In this document: piece by piece, positions 34,172 through 43,390 of the stretch
Layout of the letters: every line of letters starts with the position of its first letter
How positions within the stretch are numbered: the stretch's first letter is position 1
Source of the DNA: Bacteroidales bacterium
Lineage (GTDB): Bacteria; Bacteroidota; Bacteroidia; Bacteroidales; WCHB1-69
Reading direction: 5' to 3'
NCBI GenBank assembly: GCA_017962275.1
Contig: JAGCVQ010000085.1
Location: forward strand, 1 to 45,476
Length of the DNA: 45,476 bases
Position numbers and translations under genes: made by a program
Notes under the pieces: model-generated
The model's input: only the letters and a program-made list of their open reading frames with translations
What the model was told of the DNA's origin: nothing
Database searches by the model: none

Positions 34172-34379
34172 CAGGCTTTTTGAAGTGGAATGCGTATGCG
34201 GGTGGAAATGCAGGGTTTGAACCGCGTAACTGTTTGATTTCACGGACTGTAATGAAAATAGGGAAGGGTAGAGGAGACTGGTTTTTATGGTTGCGTTTTA
34301 TCAGAATAGTTGCATTTTTCTTCCAAAAATGGACTATTTTTTTTTGAATATTAGTAATAAAAATAAATTTCGAAGGGAA

Positions 34380-34559
34380 ATGAAAAAGATTAAAATCACA
34401 CAAGTCAGAAGCGCGGTTGACAGACCCGCACGTCAGAAAAGATCTTTGGAGGCTCTTGGCCTGCGCAAGATGCATCAAACTGTAGAACATGAGGCAACCC
34501 CCCAAATCCTGGGCATTGTCGATGCTGTCAAACATTTAGTCAGCGTGGAAGAATTATAA
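34380..34559 (+). CDS. rpmD: Ribosomal protein L30
   Basis: The 59-residue protein of the large subunit, starting MKKIKITQVRSAVDRPARQKRSLEALGLRKM, with the family's KITQ.RS and L..LGL.K motifs. ATG 34380 is preceded by a purine-rich CGAAGGGA ribosome binding site; a longer in-frame start upstream is not supported. In most Bacteroidota rpsE (S5) precedes rpmD; here it does not. rplO follows after 27 bases. Confidence 0.95.
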   Translation: MKKIKITQVRSAVDRPARQKRSLEALGLRKMHQTVEHEATPQILGIVDAVKHLVSVEEL

Positions 34560-34586
34560 TTTAGTAACCAATTGAATATCGAAGAG

Positions 34587-35051
34587 ATGGATTTACACAA
34601 TTTAAAACCTGCAAACGGATCAACACACAGAGAACGCAGAATCGGCAGAGGCCAGGGCTCCGGCAAGGGTGGCACATCTACACGTGGTCACAAGGGTGCT
34701 CAGTCCCGCTCCGGTTACAGCCGCAAGATCGGCTTTGAGGGCGGCCAGATGCCTATCTACAGAATATTGCCCAAGAGAGGTTTCAAGAATATCAACCGCG
34801 TGGAATTCAACGCCATCAACGTCAGCACGTTGCAGAAGCTGTCCGAGAAGCTCAATGTGGAGCGCATCGACCGCGAGGTGCTCGTGAACAACGGTCTGGC
34901 TAAGAAGAACGACCGCATCGCCATCCTGGCCAAGGGTGAGCTCACCGCCAAGGTGCATGTGGTGGCCGACAAGTTCTCCGCGAAGGCAAAGGCCATGATC
35001 GAACAGTGCGGCGGCACGGCTGAACTCGTGAACGCCCCCGCAGCCGAGTAA
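34587..35051 (+). CDS. rplO: Ribosomal protein L15
   Basis: The 154-residue large-subunit protein. The chosen start MDLHNLKPANGSTHRERRIGRG matches the family; a TTG five codons earlier is less likely. The Gly-rich segment GRGQGSGKGGTSTRGHKGAQSRSG is present, as are GFEGGQMPIYRILPKRGF and the C-terminal domain. It is placed between rpmD and secY as is universal in the spc operon. Confidence 0.96.
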   Translation: MDLHNLKPANGSTHRERRIGRGQGSGKGGTSTRGHKGAQSRSGYSRKIGFEGGQMPIYRILPKRGFKNINRVEFNAINVSTLQKLSEKLNVERIDREVLVNNGLAKKNDRIAILAKGELTAKVHVVADKFSAKAKAMIEQCGGTAELVNAPAAE

Positions 35052-35072
35052 TATCATTAAAAAGTCTTTACA

Positions 35073-36437
35073 ATGAAAAAATTCATCGAAACCATTAAGA
35101 ACATCTTCAGGATCGAGGATCTGCGTAAGCGTATTCTCTACACGCTCTTCATCATCCTGATATACCGCTTAGGCGCGCACGTGGTGCTTCCGGGTATCAA
35201 CCCCGGCGCCCTCTCCGCCTTCAGCAGCGCGGCCCAGAAAGGTCTGCTCGGTATGCTCGACCTCTTCTCCGGCGGTGCTTTCTCCAACGCTTCCATCTTC
35301 GCACTCGGTATCATGCCCTACATCACGGCTTCCATCGTGGTGCAGCTGTTCACCCTGGCCGTGCCTTATTTCCAGCGCCTGGCCAAGGAAGGTGAGAGCG
35401 GCCGTACGAAGATCAACCAGATCACCCGTTATCTGACCGTCGCCGTCTTGGCTGTGCAGGCTCCCGCCTACATCGCCCAGCTGACCGGCCAGTTCCCCGG
35501 CGCCATCGCCCCCTCCATGCTGGAAACCCGTATTCTCGGCTTCTCCGCATTCGGCATCTGCGCCTTTATCCTTCTGATCTCAGCCACCCTGTTCATCATG
35601 TGGCTCGGTGAGCGTATCACCGACAACGGCATCGGCAACGGTATCTCCATGATCATTATGATCGGTATCATCGCCCGTCTGCCCTTCGCCCTCAAGGCTG
35701 AGTTCACCGCTCGTATCACCGAGATGAACGGCGGTCCTATCATCTTCATCATCGAGATCATCCTCATGATGGTGATCATCGGCCTCTGTATCATGCTCGT
35801 GCAGGGTACCCGCCGCATCCCCGTCCAATACGCCAAGCGCGTGGTCGGCAACAAGCAGTATGGCGGTGTCCGTAACTATCTGCCCCTGAAGGTGAACGCT
35901 GCCGGCGTGATGCCCATCATCTTCGCTCAGGCCCTGATGTTCATCCCCTTGACCTTCGTCAACATCTCTCAAGAGACCACCAGCGGTTTCTGGAGCAGCT
36001 TCATTGACTACAACCGTCTGGGTTACAACGTTGTCTTCTTCCTGATGATTATCGCCTTCACGTATTTCTACACGGCTATCACCATCAACCCGCAGCAGAT
36101 TGCGGAAGACCTCAAGAAGAACAACGGCTTCATCCCCGGTGTGAAACCCGGCAAGCAGACTGCGGAGTACATCGACAAGATCATGTCCCGTATCACCCTG
36201 CCCGGTTCCATCTTCCTCGGTTTCGTGGCTGTCCTGCCCGCTATCGTGCGTCAATTTGGTGTCAACCAACAGTTCGCACAGTTCTTCGGCGGTACCTCCC
36301 TGCTGATTATGGTCGGCGTTGTGCTCGACACGCTCCAGCAGATTGAGAGCCACCTGCTCATGCGCCACTACGACGGTCTCACCAAGTCAGGCCGTATCAA
36401 AGGTCGTACCGGCGGCGGTATCTATGGTACTCACTAA
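35073..36437 (+). CDS. secY: Protein translocase subunit SecY
   Basis: The central pore of the Sec translocon. The 454-residue protein has ten predicted membrane helices; key landmarks are LFIILIYRLGAHVVLPGI at the N terminus, GIMPYITASIVVQL (plug and helix 2 region), LGERITDNGIGNGISMII, and the C-terminal cytosolic loop motifs PVQYAKRVVG and NPQQIAEDLKKNNGFIPGVKPG. It is co-transcribed with rplO and map (gaps of about 20 bases). No abnormality is seen. Confidence 0.97.
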   Translation: MKKFIETIKNIFRIEDLRKRILYTLFIILIYRLGAHVVLPGINPGALSAFSSAAQKGLLGMLDLFSGGAFSNASIFALGIMPYITASIVVQLFTLAVPYFQRLAKEGESGRTKINQITRYLTVAVLAVQAPAYIAQLTGQFPGAIAPSMLETRILGFSAFGICAFILLISATLFIMWLGERITDNGIGNGISMIIMIGIIARLPFALKAEFTARITEMNGGPIIFIIEIILMMVIIGLCIMLVQGTRRIPVQYAKRVVGNKQYGGVRNYLPLKVNAAGVMPIIFAQALMFIPLTFVNISQETTSGFWSSFIDYNRLGYNVVFFLMIIAFTYFYTAITINPQQIAEDLKKNNGFIPGVKPGKQTAEYIDKIMSRITLPGSIFLGFVAVLPAIVRQFGVNQQFAQFFGGTSLLIMVGVVLDTLQQIESHLLMRHYDGLTKSGRIKGRTGGGIYGTH

Positions 36438-36460
36438 CAGATTATAATATAGGTAATACG

Positions 36461-37258
36461 ATGTTCAGAAGAGTGAAATATAAGTCGGCGGCCGAGTTCG
36501 AGAAGCTCAAAGCGAGCGCGAACGTGGTGGCGGTGACCCTGGCCGAAGTGGCCAAGTTCATCAAGCCGGGCGTGCCCCTCACCTATCTCGACCAGATCGG
36601 TGAGCAGTGCATCCGCGACCACCACGCCGTTCCTTCCTTCAAGGGCTATGAAGGCTATCCGGCTTCGCTCTGTCTCTCCGTCAACGATGTGGTGGTGCAC
36701 GGCATTCCGTACCCCAACCAGTATCTCCGCGACGGCGACATCATCTCCGTTGACTGCGGCGCCCTGCTCGATGGCTATCATGGTGACTTTTGCTACACCT
36801 TCGAAGTTGGCGAGGTCTCTCCTGCGGTGCACAATTTATGCGAGCGCACCAAGGAGTCTCTTTACCAGGCCATCGAGGTCGCCAAGGCCGGCAATACCGT
36901 AGGTGACATCGGTTACACGGTGGAGCATTACGTGAGCCAGTTCCATTACGGCGTCGTCAGGGAGTTGTGCGGCCACGGCATCGGCAAGGACATGCACGAG
37001 AAGCCCGACATCACCAACTACGGAAACAAGGGTCAAGGGATGCAACTCGCTCCCGGCATGTGCATCTGCATCGAGCCGATGATCAACATGGGCACGCACA
37101 AGATCGTGATGGAGAACGACGGCTGGACGATCCGTACTCGCGACCGCAAGCCTTCGGCACACTTCGAACATCAGCTGATTATCACCGAAAACGGTACCGA
37201 GGTGATCTCCACCTACAAACTGTTGGGCGAAGTCATTGGAACAGTTGAAAAATATTAA
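36461..37258 (+). CDS. map: Methionine aminopeptidase, type I
   Basis: Removes the N-terminal Met from new proteins. The 265-residue enzyme has all five metal ligands at the positions expected for type I: Asp98 and Asp109 ([14 protein letters not shown]), His172 (CGHGIG), Glu205 (IEPMINMG) and Glu236 (FEHQLI), plus the substrate His80 (VVVHGIP). There is no N-terminal zinc or linker extension. It is part of the distal spc operon between secY and infA. Confidence 0.97.
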   Translation: MFRRVKYKSAAEFEKLKASANVVAVTLAEVAKFIKPGVPLTYLDQIGEQCIRDHHAVPSFKGYEGYPASLCLSVNDVVVHGIPYPNQYLRDGDIISVDCGALLDGYHGDFCYTFEVGEVSPAVHNLCERTKESLYQAIEVAKAGNTVGDIGYTVEHYVSQFHYGVVRELCGHGIGKDMHEKPDITNYGNKGQGMQLAPGMCICIEPMINMGTHKIVMENDGWTIRTRDRKPSAHFEHQLIITENGTEVISTYKLLGEVIGTVEKY

Positions 37259-37269
37259 ACGACAAAGAT

Positions 37270-37491
37270 ATGGCAAAACAAGCAGCAGTTGAAGTTGACG
37301 GAGAAGTCACCGAAGCCTTGGGCAACGGCCTCTACCGTGTGCGACTCGAAAGCGGTCACGAGATCTTGGCCCACCTTTCCGGGAAGATGCGGATGCACTA
37401 CATCAAGATCATCCCGGGCGACCGCGTCCAGGTGGCCATCACGCCCTACGATCTGACGAAAGGTCGTATTACGTACCGTCATAAGAATTAA
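37270..37491 (+). CDS. infA: Translation initiation factor IF-1
   Basis: A 73-residue S1/OB-fold protein that binds the A site of the 30S subunit during initiation. It has the family core [64 protein letters not shown]. Standard length. It starts 12 bases after the map stop. Confidence 0.97.
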   Translation: MAKQAAVEVDGEVTEALGNGLYRVRLESGHEILAHLSGKMRMHYIKIIPGDRVQVAITPYDLTKGRITYRHKN

Positions 37492-37499
37492 TCCATGAT

Positions 37500-37513
37500 G
37501 TCCCGTCAGGGAC
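37500..37513. repeat. Small hairpin between infA and rpmJ
   Basis: GTCCC-GTCA-GGGAC, a 5-bp stem of the same word as the second hairpin of the dispersed elements at 10387 and 14451. It lies within the ribosomal operon between two cistrons. Confidence 0.6.
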
Positions 37514-37558
37514 AAAAGCTTGGTAGAGAAAGAATTAAATAATAAAAAATAGAATAAA

Positions 37559-37675
37559 ATGAAAGTCAGAGCATCAGTTAAGAAAAGATCAGAAGATTGC
37601 ATCGTGGTGAGACGCCATGGTGTGGTGTATGTGATTAACAAGAAGAACCCGAAATTCAAACAGCGTCAGGGTTAA
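37559..37675 (+). CDS. rpmJ: Ribosomal protein L36 (zinc-less form)
   Basis: A 38-residue protein starting [19 protein letters not shown] and ending [12 protein letters not shown]. It lacks the Cys4/Cys3-His zinc ribbon of the C+ type: position 11 is Ser and position 27 is Asn, leaving a single Cys14. This zinc-independent form is normal in Bacteroidota. It sits between infA and rpsM, as in most genomes of the group. Confidence 0.95.
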   Translation: MKVRASVKKRSEDCIVVRRHGVVYVINKKNPKFKQRQG

Positions 37676-37722
37676 TCGAGAAATTAAATTATTATTCATC
37701 ATAAAAAAAACAACAGAGTAAT

Positions 37723-38097
37723 ATGGCAAGAATTGCAGGTATTGATTTACCTAAGAACAAACACGGTGAAATCGGCTTGACCTATATCTACGGAATCGGC
37801 AGAAGCACGGCTCAGCGGATTCTGACCAAAGCCGGCATCAGCTGGGACAAGAAGGTAAATGAATGGAACGACGACGAGTTGGCATTGATTCGCGGTCTGG
37901 TGAATGAGTTGAAGGTAGAGGGACCGCTCAGATCAGAGGAGCAGATGAACATCAAACGTTTGATGGATATCGGTTGCTACAGAGGCATTCGTCACCGTCT
38001 GGGTTTACCGGTACGTGGTCAGAGCACCAAGAACAACGCCCGTACGCGTAAGGGCCGCAAGAAAACTGTCGCCAACAAGAAGAAAGCGACCAAGTAG
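37723..38097 (+). CDS. rpsM: Ribosomal protein S13
   Basis: The 124-residue small-subunit protein that contacts tRNA and the 50S subunit in the head. Family landmarks are [31 protein letters not shown], the [16 protein letters not shown] motif and a basic C-terminal tail [18 protein letters not shown]. It is followed by rpsK after 25 bases. Confidence 0.97.
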   Translation: MARIAGIDLPKNKHGEIGLTYIYGIGRSTAQRILTKAGISWDKKVNEWNDDELALIRGLVNELKVEGPLRSEEQMNIKRLMDIGCYRGIRHRLGLPVRGQSTKNNARTRKGRKKTVANKKKATK

Positions 38098-38122
38098 TAA
38101 TTAACCGTAGAATATAATCAGT

Positions 38123-38512
38123 ATGGCAAAAAATACCAAATCAACGAAAAAGAGAGTCGTTAGAATCGAGGCCTCGGGTAAAGCGTTTATCTACGCCTCC
38201 TTCAACAACGTGATCGTGTCCCTCACCAACAACGACGGTCAGGTGATTTCCTGGTCTTCCGCCGGTAAGATGGGATACAGAGGCTCCAAGAAGAACACCC
38301 CTTACGCTGCCCAGATGGTGGCTCAAGACTGCGCGAAAGTGGCTTACGACCTCGGTCTGCGCAGAGTGAAAGTTTACGTTAAAGGTCCCGGACAAGGCCG
38401 TGAGTCTGCTATCCGTTCCATCAACACCACGGGTATCATCGTGGAGGAGATCACGGATGTCACCCCGCTGCCGCACAATGGCTGCCGTCCTCCCAAACAC
38501 AGAAGAGTATAA
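38123..38512 (+). CDS. rpsK: Ribosomal protein S11
   Basis: The 129-residue protein of the small-subunit platform, with a basic N terminus ([17 protein letters not shown]), the conserved [38 protein letters not shown], and the C-terminal [13 protein letters not shown]. It is co-transcribed with rpsM and rpsD. Confidence 0.97.
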   Translation: MAKNTKSTKKRVVRIEASGKAFIYASFNNVIVSLTNNDGQVISWSSAGKMGYRGSKKNTPYAAQMVAQDCAKVAYDLGLRRVKVYVKGPGQGRESAIRSINTTGIIVEEITDVTPLPHNGCRPPKHRRV

Positions 38513-38544
38513 TTTATCGTTTCATCATCGAAAAAATATAGAAT

Positions 38545-39150
38545 ATGGCAAGATATACTGGACCCAAAACGAAAATCGCAAGAAAATTCAAGGAACCCAT
38601 CTACGGTCCCGACAAATATTTCGAGAGAAAGAACTATGCCCCGGGTCAGCATGGTCAGTCTCGCAGACGCACGAAACTCTCTGAGTACGGTATGCAGCTG
38701 CAGGAGAAGCAGAAAGCGAAATACACCTACGGTATTCTTGAGCGTCAGTTCCGCAAACTGTTCGACATGGCTTCCCGTAAGAAGGGTGTCACCGGCCAGA
38801 ACTTGATGCAACTCATCGAGAGCCGTCTCGACAACGTGGTGTTCCGCCTCGGCATCGCCCCCACCCGTGACGCTGCCCGTCAGCTCGTCAGCCACCGTCA
38901 CATCACCGTGAACGGCCAGATCTCCAACATCCCGTCCATGCTGCTCAAGCCGGGCGACATCGTGGAGGTTCGCGAGCGTTCCAAATCCCTCGAGGTCATC
39001 GAGAACTCCCTCAGCGGCAAGGCCATGAACTATGGCTGGCTCGAATGGGATGGCAATTTGAAAGTTGGTAAGTTCATGCAATATCCTCAGCGCGAGGAAA
39101 TTCCCGAAACTATCAACGAGCAGGCCATCGTCGAGCTCTATTCAAAATAG
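38545..39150 (+). CDS. rpsD: Ribosomal protein S4
   Basis: The 201-residue primary 16S-binding protein, in other bacteria also the translational repressor of the alpha operon. Landmarks are [38 protein letters not shown], the S4 RNA-binding region [30 protein letters not shown], and the C terminus AIVELYSK. This is the zinc-less type: no Cys cluster in the N-terminal domain. Confidence 0.97.
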   Translation: MARYTGPKTKIARKFKEPIYGPDKYFERKNYAPGQHGQSRRRTKLSEYGMQLQEKQKAKYTYGILERQFRKLFDMASRKKGVTGQNLMQLIESRLDNVVFRLGIAPTRDAARQLVSHRHITVNGQISNIPSMLLKPGDIVEVRERSKSLEVIENSLSGKAMNYGWLEWDGNLKVGKFMQYPQREEIPETINEQAIVELYSK

Positions 39151-39173
39151 TAATTAGTTAACGGTGAACCGTT

Positions 39174-39214
39174 TCAGTTGCGCGACTGATCACTGATCAC
39201 TGTTCACTGATCAC
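39174..39214. repeat. Tandem repeats between rpsD and rpoA
   Basis: ACTGATCACTGATCACTG then TTCACTGATCAC, the same type of word as at 31238-31266. The repeat sits inside the ribosomal alpha operon just upstream of the rpoA ribosome binding site. Confidence 0.85.
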
Positions 39215-39230
39215 AAAAAAAACAAGAACA

Positions 39231-40226
39231 ATGGCAATATTAACATTTCAGAAACCCGATAAGGTCATCATGAACGAGGCCGACGATTTTCACGGCATAT
39301 TTGAATTTCGTCCCTTGCAGCAAGGTTTCGGCGTCACCGTCGGTAACGCTTTGCGCCGTGTGCTGCTCTCTTCATTGGAAGGCTATGCCATTACCTCTGT
39401 GAAAATCGAGGGTGTTGCGCAGGAGTTCTCCTCCATCCCTGGCGTGATGGAAGATGTGCTCGACATCGTGCTGAACCTCAAGCAGGTGCGCCTCAAAAAC
39501 AAGGTGGAAGGCTACACTTCCGAGAAGGTGTCCATCGTCATCAGCGGTCAGGACACGTTCAAGGCCGGTGACATGAACCGCTACCTCAACTACTTCCAGG
39601 TGCTGAATCCGGAACTGTTGATCTGCCGCATGGAGCCCACCGTCCGCCTGAACATGGAGATCACCATCGACAAGGGCCGCGGTTATGTGCCCGTGGAGGA
39701 CAACCGCCAGCTGCACGACGGTATCGACGTGATTGCCGTGGATTCCACCCACACCCCGATCAAGAACGTGAAATACACGATCGAGCCCTACCGTGTGGAG
39801 CAGAAGACCGACTTCGAGAAGCTGATTGTGGAGGTGGAGACCGACGGTTCCATCCATCCGAAGGACGCCATCCAGGAGGCTGCGAAAATCCTCATCCAAC
39901 ACTTCATCTTGCTCTCCGACGAGAACATCGCTCTCGACGCTCAGGAACAGCCCGACAGCCCCGAGGTGATTGAGGACAACGAGAAGAACATCCGCCAGAT
40001 GCTGCAGGCCAAGCTGATCGACATGGATTTGTCTGTCAGAGCCTTGAACTGCCTGAAGTCTGCCGAACTGGAGACCTTGGGTGACCTGGTGGCCTTCCAC
40101 AAAGCCGATTTGCTCAAATTCCGCAACTTTGGTAAGAAGTCGCTCGCCGAACTGGAAGAGCTGGTTCACAACAAGGGCCTGGAATTTGGTATGAACGTAG
40201 AAAAGTATAATACAGATAACGAATAG
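39231..40226 (+). CDS. rpoA: RNA polymerase alpha subunit
   Basis: The 331-residue subunit that nucleates RNA polymerase assembly. The N-terminal domain (residues about 1-235) includes [31 protein letters not shown]; after a linker, the C-terminal domain (about 255-331) has the two-helix-hairpin motif [41 protein letters not shown] that contacts UP elements and activators. It is placed between rpsD and rplQ, as normal. Confidence 0.97.
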   Translation: MAILTFQKPDKVIMNEADDFHGIFEFRPLQQGFGVTVGNALRRVLLSSLEGYAITSVKIEGVAQEFSSIPGVMEDVLDIVLNLKQVRLKNKVEGYTSEKVSIVISGQDTFKAGDMNRYLNYFQVLNPELLICRMEPTVRLNMEITIDKGRGYVPVEDNRQLHDGIDVIAVDSTHTPIKNVKYTIEPYRVEQKTDFEKLIVEVETDGSIHPKDAIQEAAKILIQHFILLSDENIALDAQEQPDSPEVIEDNEKNIRQMLQAKLIDMDLSVRALNCLKSAELETLGDLVAFHKADLLKFRNFGKKSLAELEELVHNKGLEFGMNVEKYNTDNE

Positions 40227-40230
40227 AACA

Positions 40231-40722
40231 ATGAGACACGCGAAGAAAATTAACCATTTAGGTAGAAAAGATGCCCACAGAAAGGCCATGATGTCCAATA
40301 TGGCGACTTCTCTGATCATGCATAAGCGTATCAGCACCACTCTGGCCAAGGCGAAAGCTTTGCGGACGTATGTGGAGCCCATCGTGACCCGTTCCAAGGA
40401 AGACACGACCCACTCCCGTCGTATGGTGTTCTCTGAACTGCAGAACAAATACGCTGTCACCGAGCTCTTCAGAGAGATCTCCCCGAAGATTATGGACCGT
40501 CCCGGCGGCTACACCCGCATCCTGAAAACCGGTTTCCGCAAGGGCGACAACGCCGAGATGTGCATCATCGAGTTTGTAGATTTCAACGAGACCTACACGG
40601 TGGAGAAAACCAAGAAGAAAGCCACCCGTACCCGTCGTAGCAGCAAGAAGACTGCCGCTCCCGCCGAGAACGTGGCTACCGAGGCTCCGGCCGCTGAAGT
40701 GGAAGCTCCCGCTGCCGAGTAG
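40231..40722 (+). CDS. rplQ: Ribosomal protein L17
   Basis: The 163-residue large-subunit protein near the exit tunnel. The conserved core is [50 protein letters not shown] Bacteroidota-type C-terminal extension rich in Lys, then Ala/Pro/Glu ([13 protein letters not shown]), makes it longer than the E. coli protein. It is the last gene of the operon and is followed by a terminator at 40748-40776. Confidence 0.97.
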   Translation: MRHAKKINHLGRKDAHRKAMMSNMATSLIMHKRISTTLAKAKALRTYVEPIVTRSKEDTTHSRRMVFSELQNKYAVTELFREISPKIMDRPGGYTRILKTGFRKGDNAEMCIIEFVDFNETYTVEKTKKKATRTRRSSKKTAAPAENVATEAPAAEVEAPAAE

Positions 40723-40747
40723 CATCCTTTTAAGTAAAGATTATGAC

Positions 40748-40776
40748 AAAGCGGTGTCTGTCACGATGCCGCTTTT
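40748..40776 (+). terminator. Terminator of the ribosomal operon
   Basis: AAAGCGG...CCGCTTT stem (7 bp) with a T-rich tail after the rplQ stop. Confidence 0.7.
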
Positions 40777-40791
40777 CTTGTATTGACATTC

Positions 40792-40819
40792 GTAGAGACG
40801 CAAAATTTTGCGTCTCTAC
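40792..40819. repeat. Perfect 28-bp palindrome (GTAGAGACGC family)
   Basis: Arms GTAGAGACGCAAAA and TTTTGCGTCTCTAC. Identical in sequence to the inner 28 bp of the palindrome at 28339-28370. It lies between rplQ and the ATP-grasp gene. Confidence 0.9.
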
Positions 40820-40858
40820 AACAGCCAGAAAAGAATAATCAAAGTAAAGACAATTAAA

Positions 40859-41998
40859 ATGGTAATATTGGAGAGACCTTTCGTGTCTGACATGATGGTG
40901 GACACGTTGAAGAAAAACAACATTCCCGTGCTGCGGAATGAGATGTCGGAGCTGCGCGTCGCGGACGGCAATGTGCTTTCAGACCGGGAATTCAGCGAGG
41001 AGTACAACAAGAGAGGCAAGATCTACACCGTGTCGGAGAATGCCCTCGGCTGGATTTACGACCATATCGAGGACAAGCGCTTCTTGGACGGCATCTCCCT
41101 CGTGAAGGACAAATCCGCGTTCCGGAGCATCTGCCACGACATCTATCCCGACTTCTTTTTCAAGGAGGTGGGCATTAACGAACTCGAGCAGCTGGATACC
41201 GACAGCATCGTGTTCCCCTGCGTGATCAAGCCGTCGGTCGGTTTTTTGAGCAAAGGGGTTTTCGTGGTGCACAATCCCGAAGAGTACAAGAAGGCCGCGG
41301 AGTCGCTGTTGAACGATTTCGCCAAAGCCGGTGCCGGATTTCCGGAATTTGTGGTTGGCCGGAGCCGCTTCCTCATTGAGGAGTACATTCACGGCGAGGA
41401 GTATGCCGTGGACACCTATTTCGACGAGAACGAAACGCCCGCGATTTTGAACATCTTCCATCACAAGTTCATGGATGAATCCGACACCTCCGACCGGTTG
41501 TATATGACCAGCAAAGTGCTGTTCGATCGCTATGAGGAGGCGTTCACCCAGTTCCTCATGAACCTTAACAAAACGTTGCATCTGCGGAATTTCCCCATGC
41601 ACATTGAGTTCCGTTACGATGGCAAGAAGGCAGTGCCGATCGAAATCAACCCCCTGCGTTTCACGGGCTTCTGCCTGAACGAGCTGCAGGTCTTCATCAG
41701 CGGGAACCATCCGATGGTGTCCTATCTGCGGGGCACGCATGTGTCGAAGGAGGAGATGTGGCGCGGCAAAGAGAACCTCACCTACGCTTTCACCGTGCTC
41801 GATTTGCCAGCCGGTTGCGAGGACAAGCGTTTCGATGAGGAGAAGTTCCGTGCGGACTTCCCCGGTGTCATCGACGTGCGTCGCGTTCCCGACAAGACCT
41901 CAGGGGTTGCGGCCACCGTTTTCTTGTGCACCGAGACGGCCAACGAGGGGGCGTTTGACCCGATTATGGGGTTGGATATGCGGGAGTATATGCGGTAG
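40859..41998 (+). CDS. ATP-grasp domain protein of unknown substrate
   Basis: A 379-residue protein with an ATP-grasp core: FPCVIKPSVGFLSKGVFVV (Lys of the B subdomain), FLIEEYIHGEEYAVDTYFDE, and the metal-binding MHIEFRYDGKKAVPIEINPLR, in the correct order (about residues 115-280). The N-terminal domain (MVILERPFVSDMMVDTLKKNNIPVL) takes the role of the pre-ATP-grasp domain. Such enzymes ligate a carboxylate to an amine or thiol through an acyl phosphate; no partner gene identifies the substrate here. ATG 40859 is chosen because upstream sequence is the palindrome and an AT-rich leader. It is monocistronic or weakly linked to the convergent minus-strand genes. Confidence 0.8.
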   Translation: MVILERPFVSDMMVDTLKKNNIPVLRNEMSELRVADGNVLSDREFSEEYNKRGKIYTVSENALGWIYDHIEDKRFLDGISLVKDKSAFRSICHDIYPDFFFKEVGINELEQLDTDSIVFPCVIKPSVGFLSKGVFVVHNPEEYKKAAESLLNDFAKAGAGFPEFVVGRSRFLIEEYIHGEEYAVDTYFDENETPAILNIFHHKFMDESDTSDRLYMTSKVLFDRYEEAFTQFLMNLNKTLHLRNFPMHIEFRYDGKKAVPIEINPLRFTGFCLNELQVFISGNHPMVSYLRGTHVSKEEMWRGKENLTYAFTVLDLPAGCEDKRFDEEKFRADFPGVIDVRRVPDKTSGVAATVFLCTETANEGAFDPIMGLDMREYMR

Positions 41999-42033
41999 GC
42001 GCGATGTCCGCATCGTCTCAGCGGCGATGCTTG

Positions 42034-42900
42034 TTAATCGTTTGCCCGCCACACGATGAAGCTCACCTTCTCGTACGTCTTGCTATCATGTTGCACGCCC
42101 CACGTCGTTGTTTCGGCTGGGGCGTTTTCCGTCAGGGTACGGCAGAACCCGTAGGCATCGTCGCCCACGAGGTAGATGGCGTTTTGTACGCCCAAGTCCG
42201 CCAGCGCCTGCGCGAAGTCGTGCAGGGATTCCCTTCCCATGCTGCTCACGGTCACGATGGCGCCGTTATACTCGCAGAGGGCGTGGCGCAAGGCCTTGTT
42301 TTTGGGCTTGTTTTGCACCATTTGGCCATCCAATACCAACGGATATTGCCGGAAGAAGTACCCTTCCTTTTCGATGGTCTCCTCCAGCAGGGGGGTGCTT
42401 TCCGCCATGCCGAGTTGGATTTTGCCGTCGAGGATGGCGCAGAAGCCCTTCTTGGATCGTCCGCGGGACAGCAGTTCGCCTTTGAGGACGAAAGCACCGA
42501 GGATATCATTGTTGTCGGCGCGGACATCGGCCGCCTGGAAGGCCAGTATGAGCGAAGGGTCGTTGGTGCTCGAATAGCCGACGCAGAGTTCAGGCACCGC
42601 GTTCACGGGGGTGTAGAGACGCAGCGGCACGTCGTTCACGGAGGTGTCGCGCACGAGTACGGTTGCGGGCTCCGTGCGCATGATGGTCGGGGCCACGGCT
42701 TCGGATTCGATGTTCGCCGCAGTCATATCCATGGAGGCGGCCAAGTCCCGGTGGTTTTTACGGGTTTGCAGCAGGCCGATTGCGGTTATGGCGATCACCC
42801 CGGCAACTGCCGCCCAGAACCACCATTTGCGGTAGAAAGGCTTTTCCTGCCGGCTGATGATGCGGATTTCATCGTCTTTTATGTCATCAAAGTGCTTCAT
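42034..42900 (-). CDS. Single-pass membrane protein with phosphodiester-glycosidase-like (NAGPA/DUF2233) domain
   Basis: A 288-residue protein: a 25-residue cytosolic N terminus (MKHFDDIKDDEIRIISRQEKPF), one membrane helix (about 26-46, WWFWAAVAGVIAITAIGLL) and an extracytoplasmic domain. The later part resembles the NAGPA/DUF2233 fold: RSKKGFCAILDGKIQLGMAES, a long insert with NKPKNKALRHALC, IVTVSSMGRESLHDFAQALADLGVQNAIYLVGDDAYGF, where family members have an LDGGGS-like end; here the equivalent is LVGDDAYGF, so catalysis is doubtful. The gene begins within the last codons of the LytTR gene (ATGA overlap, 42897-42900), so the two proteins are translationally coupled and probably form a regulatory pair. 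Confidence 0.75.
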   Translation of the reverse strand: MKHFDDIKDDEIRIISRQEKPFYRKWWFWAAVAGVIAITAIGLLQTRKNHRDLAASMDMTAANIESEAVAPTIMRTEPATVLVRDTSVNDVPLRLYTPVNAVPELCVGYSSTNDPSLILAFQAADVRADNNDILGAFVLKGELLSRGRSKKGFCAILDGKIQLGMAESTPLLEETIEKEGYFFRQYPLVLDGQMVQNKPKNKALRHALCEYNGAIVTVSSMGRESLHDFAQALADLGVQNAIYLVGDDAYGFCRTLTENAPAETTTWGVQHDSKTYEKVSFIVWRAND

Positions 42901-43265
42901 AGCTTATATTCCTTTTCAAAATAGTCTTTCAGCAACCGCAAAGCCTCCTTGGATGCTTCGAGGGTGAACTTGAAAGTGTGATTGTCGGACAGAATGATCT
43001 GTTTTTTTGCGGGATTGATGTAATGCAAAAAGCGAAGGTTCACAATCAGGCTCTTTCCGATGCGCACGAGCTCGTCTTCTTTGGAGTGTATCTGTTTGTG
43101 AATCAACTCTTCGATGATTCCTAACTGCAAGGTTACGATGCGATTTTCCCCGTCGCGGGTGTGAATGTCCGAGTAGTTGCCATCGCCGGCGACATAGACC
43201 AAGCTCTCCGCTGCAATGCGGACCAGTTCGTTGGCGTTGGAGAGGGTCAGGTAATCGGACATCAT
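42897..43265 (-). CDS. LytTR-type DNA-binding regulator without receiver domain
   Basis: A 122-residue protein made of little more than a LytTR domain: RIAAESLVYVAGDGNYSDIHTRDGENRIVTLQLGIIEELI, FVRIGKSLIVN-type motif (LVRIGKSLIVNLRFLHYINPAKKQIILSDNHTFKFTLEASKEALRLLKDYF). No receiver or membrane part is encoded. Proteins of this family bind direct repeats of about nine to twelve bases spaced two helical turns. A 12-bp direct repeat with 21-bp spacing lies upstream (43391-43423). It overlaps the membrane protein gene by 4 bases. Two adjacent ATG codons at 43265 and 43262 are possible starts. Confidence 0.88.
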   Translation of the reverse strand: MMSDYLTLSNANELVRIAAESLVYVAGDGNYSDIHTRDGENRIVTLQLGIIEELIHKQIHSKEDELVRIGKSLIVNLRFLHYINPAKKQIILSDNHTFKFTLEASKEALRLLKDYFEKEYKL

Positions 43266-43280
43266 TTACAATTTTGGTGC

Positions 43281-43350
43281 AAAAATACGATTTTTCCTTG
43301 TGTGGGAACGCATGATATTGCCTTCCCGCAAAAATCCGACGGCAAAAATA
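43281..43350 (-). promoter_or_regulatory. Two -7 boxes upstream of the LytTR gene
   Basis: On the minus strand TATTTTTG occurs at 43350-43343 and again at 43288-43281. The first lies about 40 bases downstream of the 12-bp direct repeat and lacks a TTG at the -33 position, as expected of an activator-dependent promoter. The second is 15 bases before the ATG. Confidence 0.5.
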
Positions 43351-43390
43351 CAATTCCTGTCGATCGGTTGTGCGTTGTTGCCTTGCTTGT

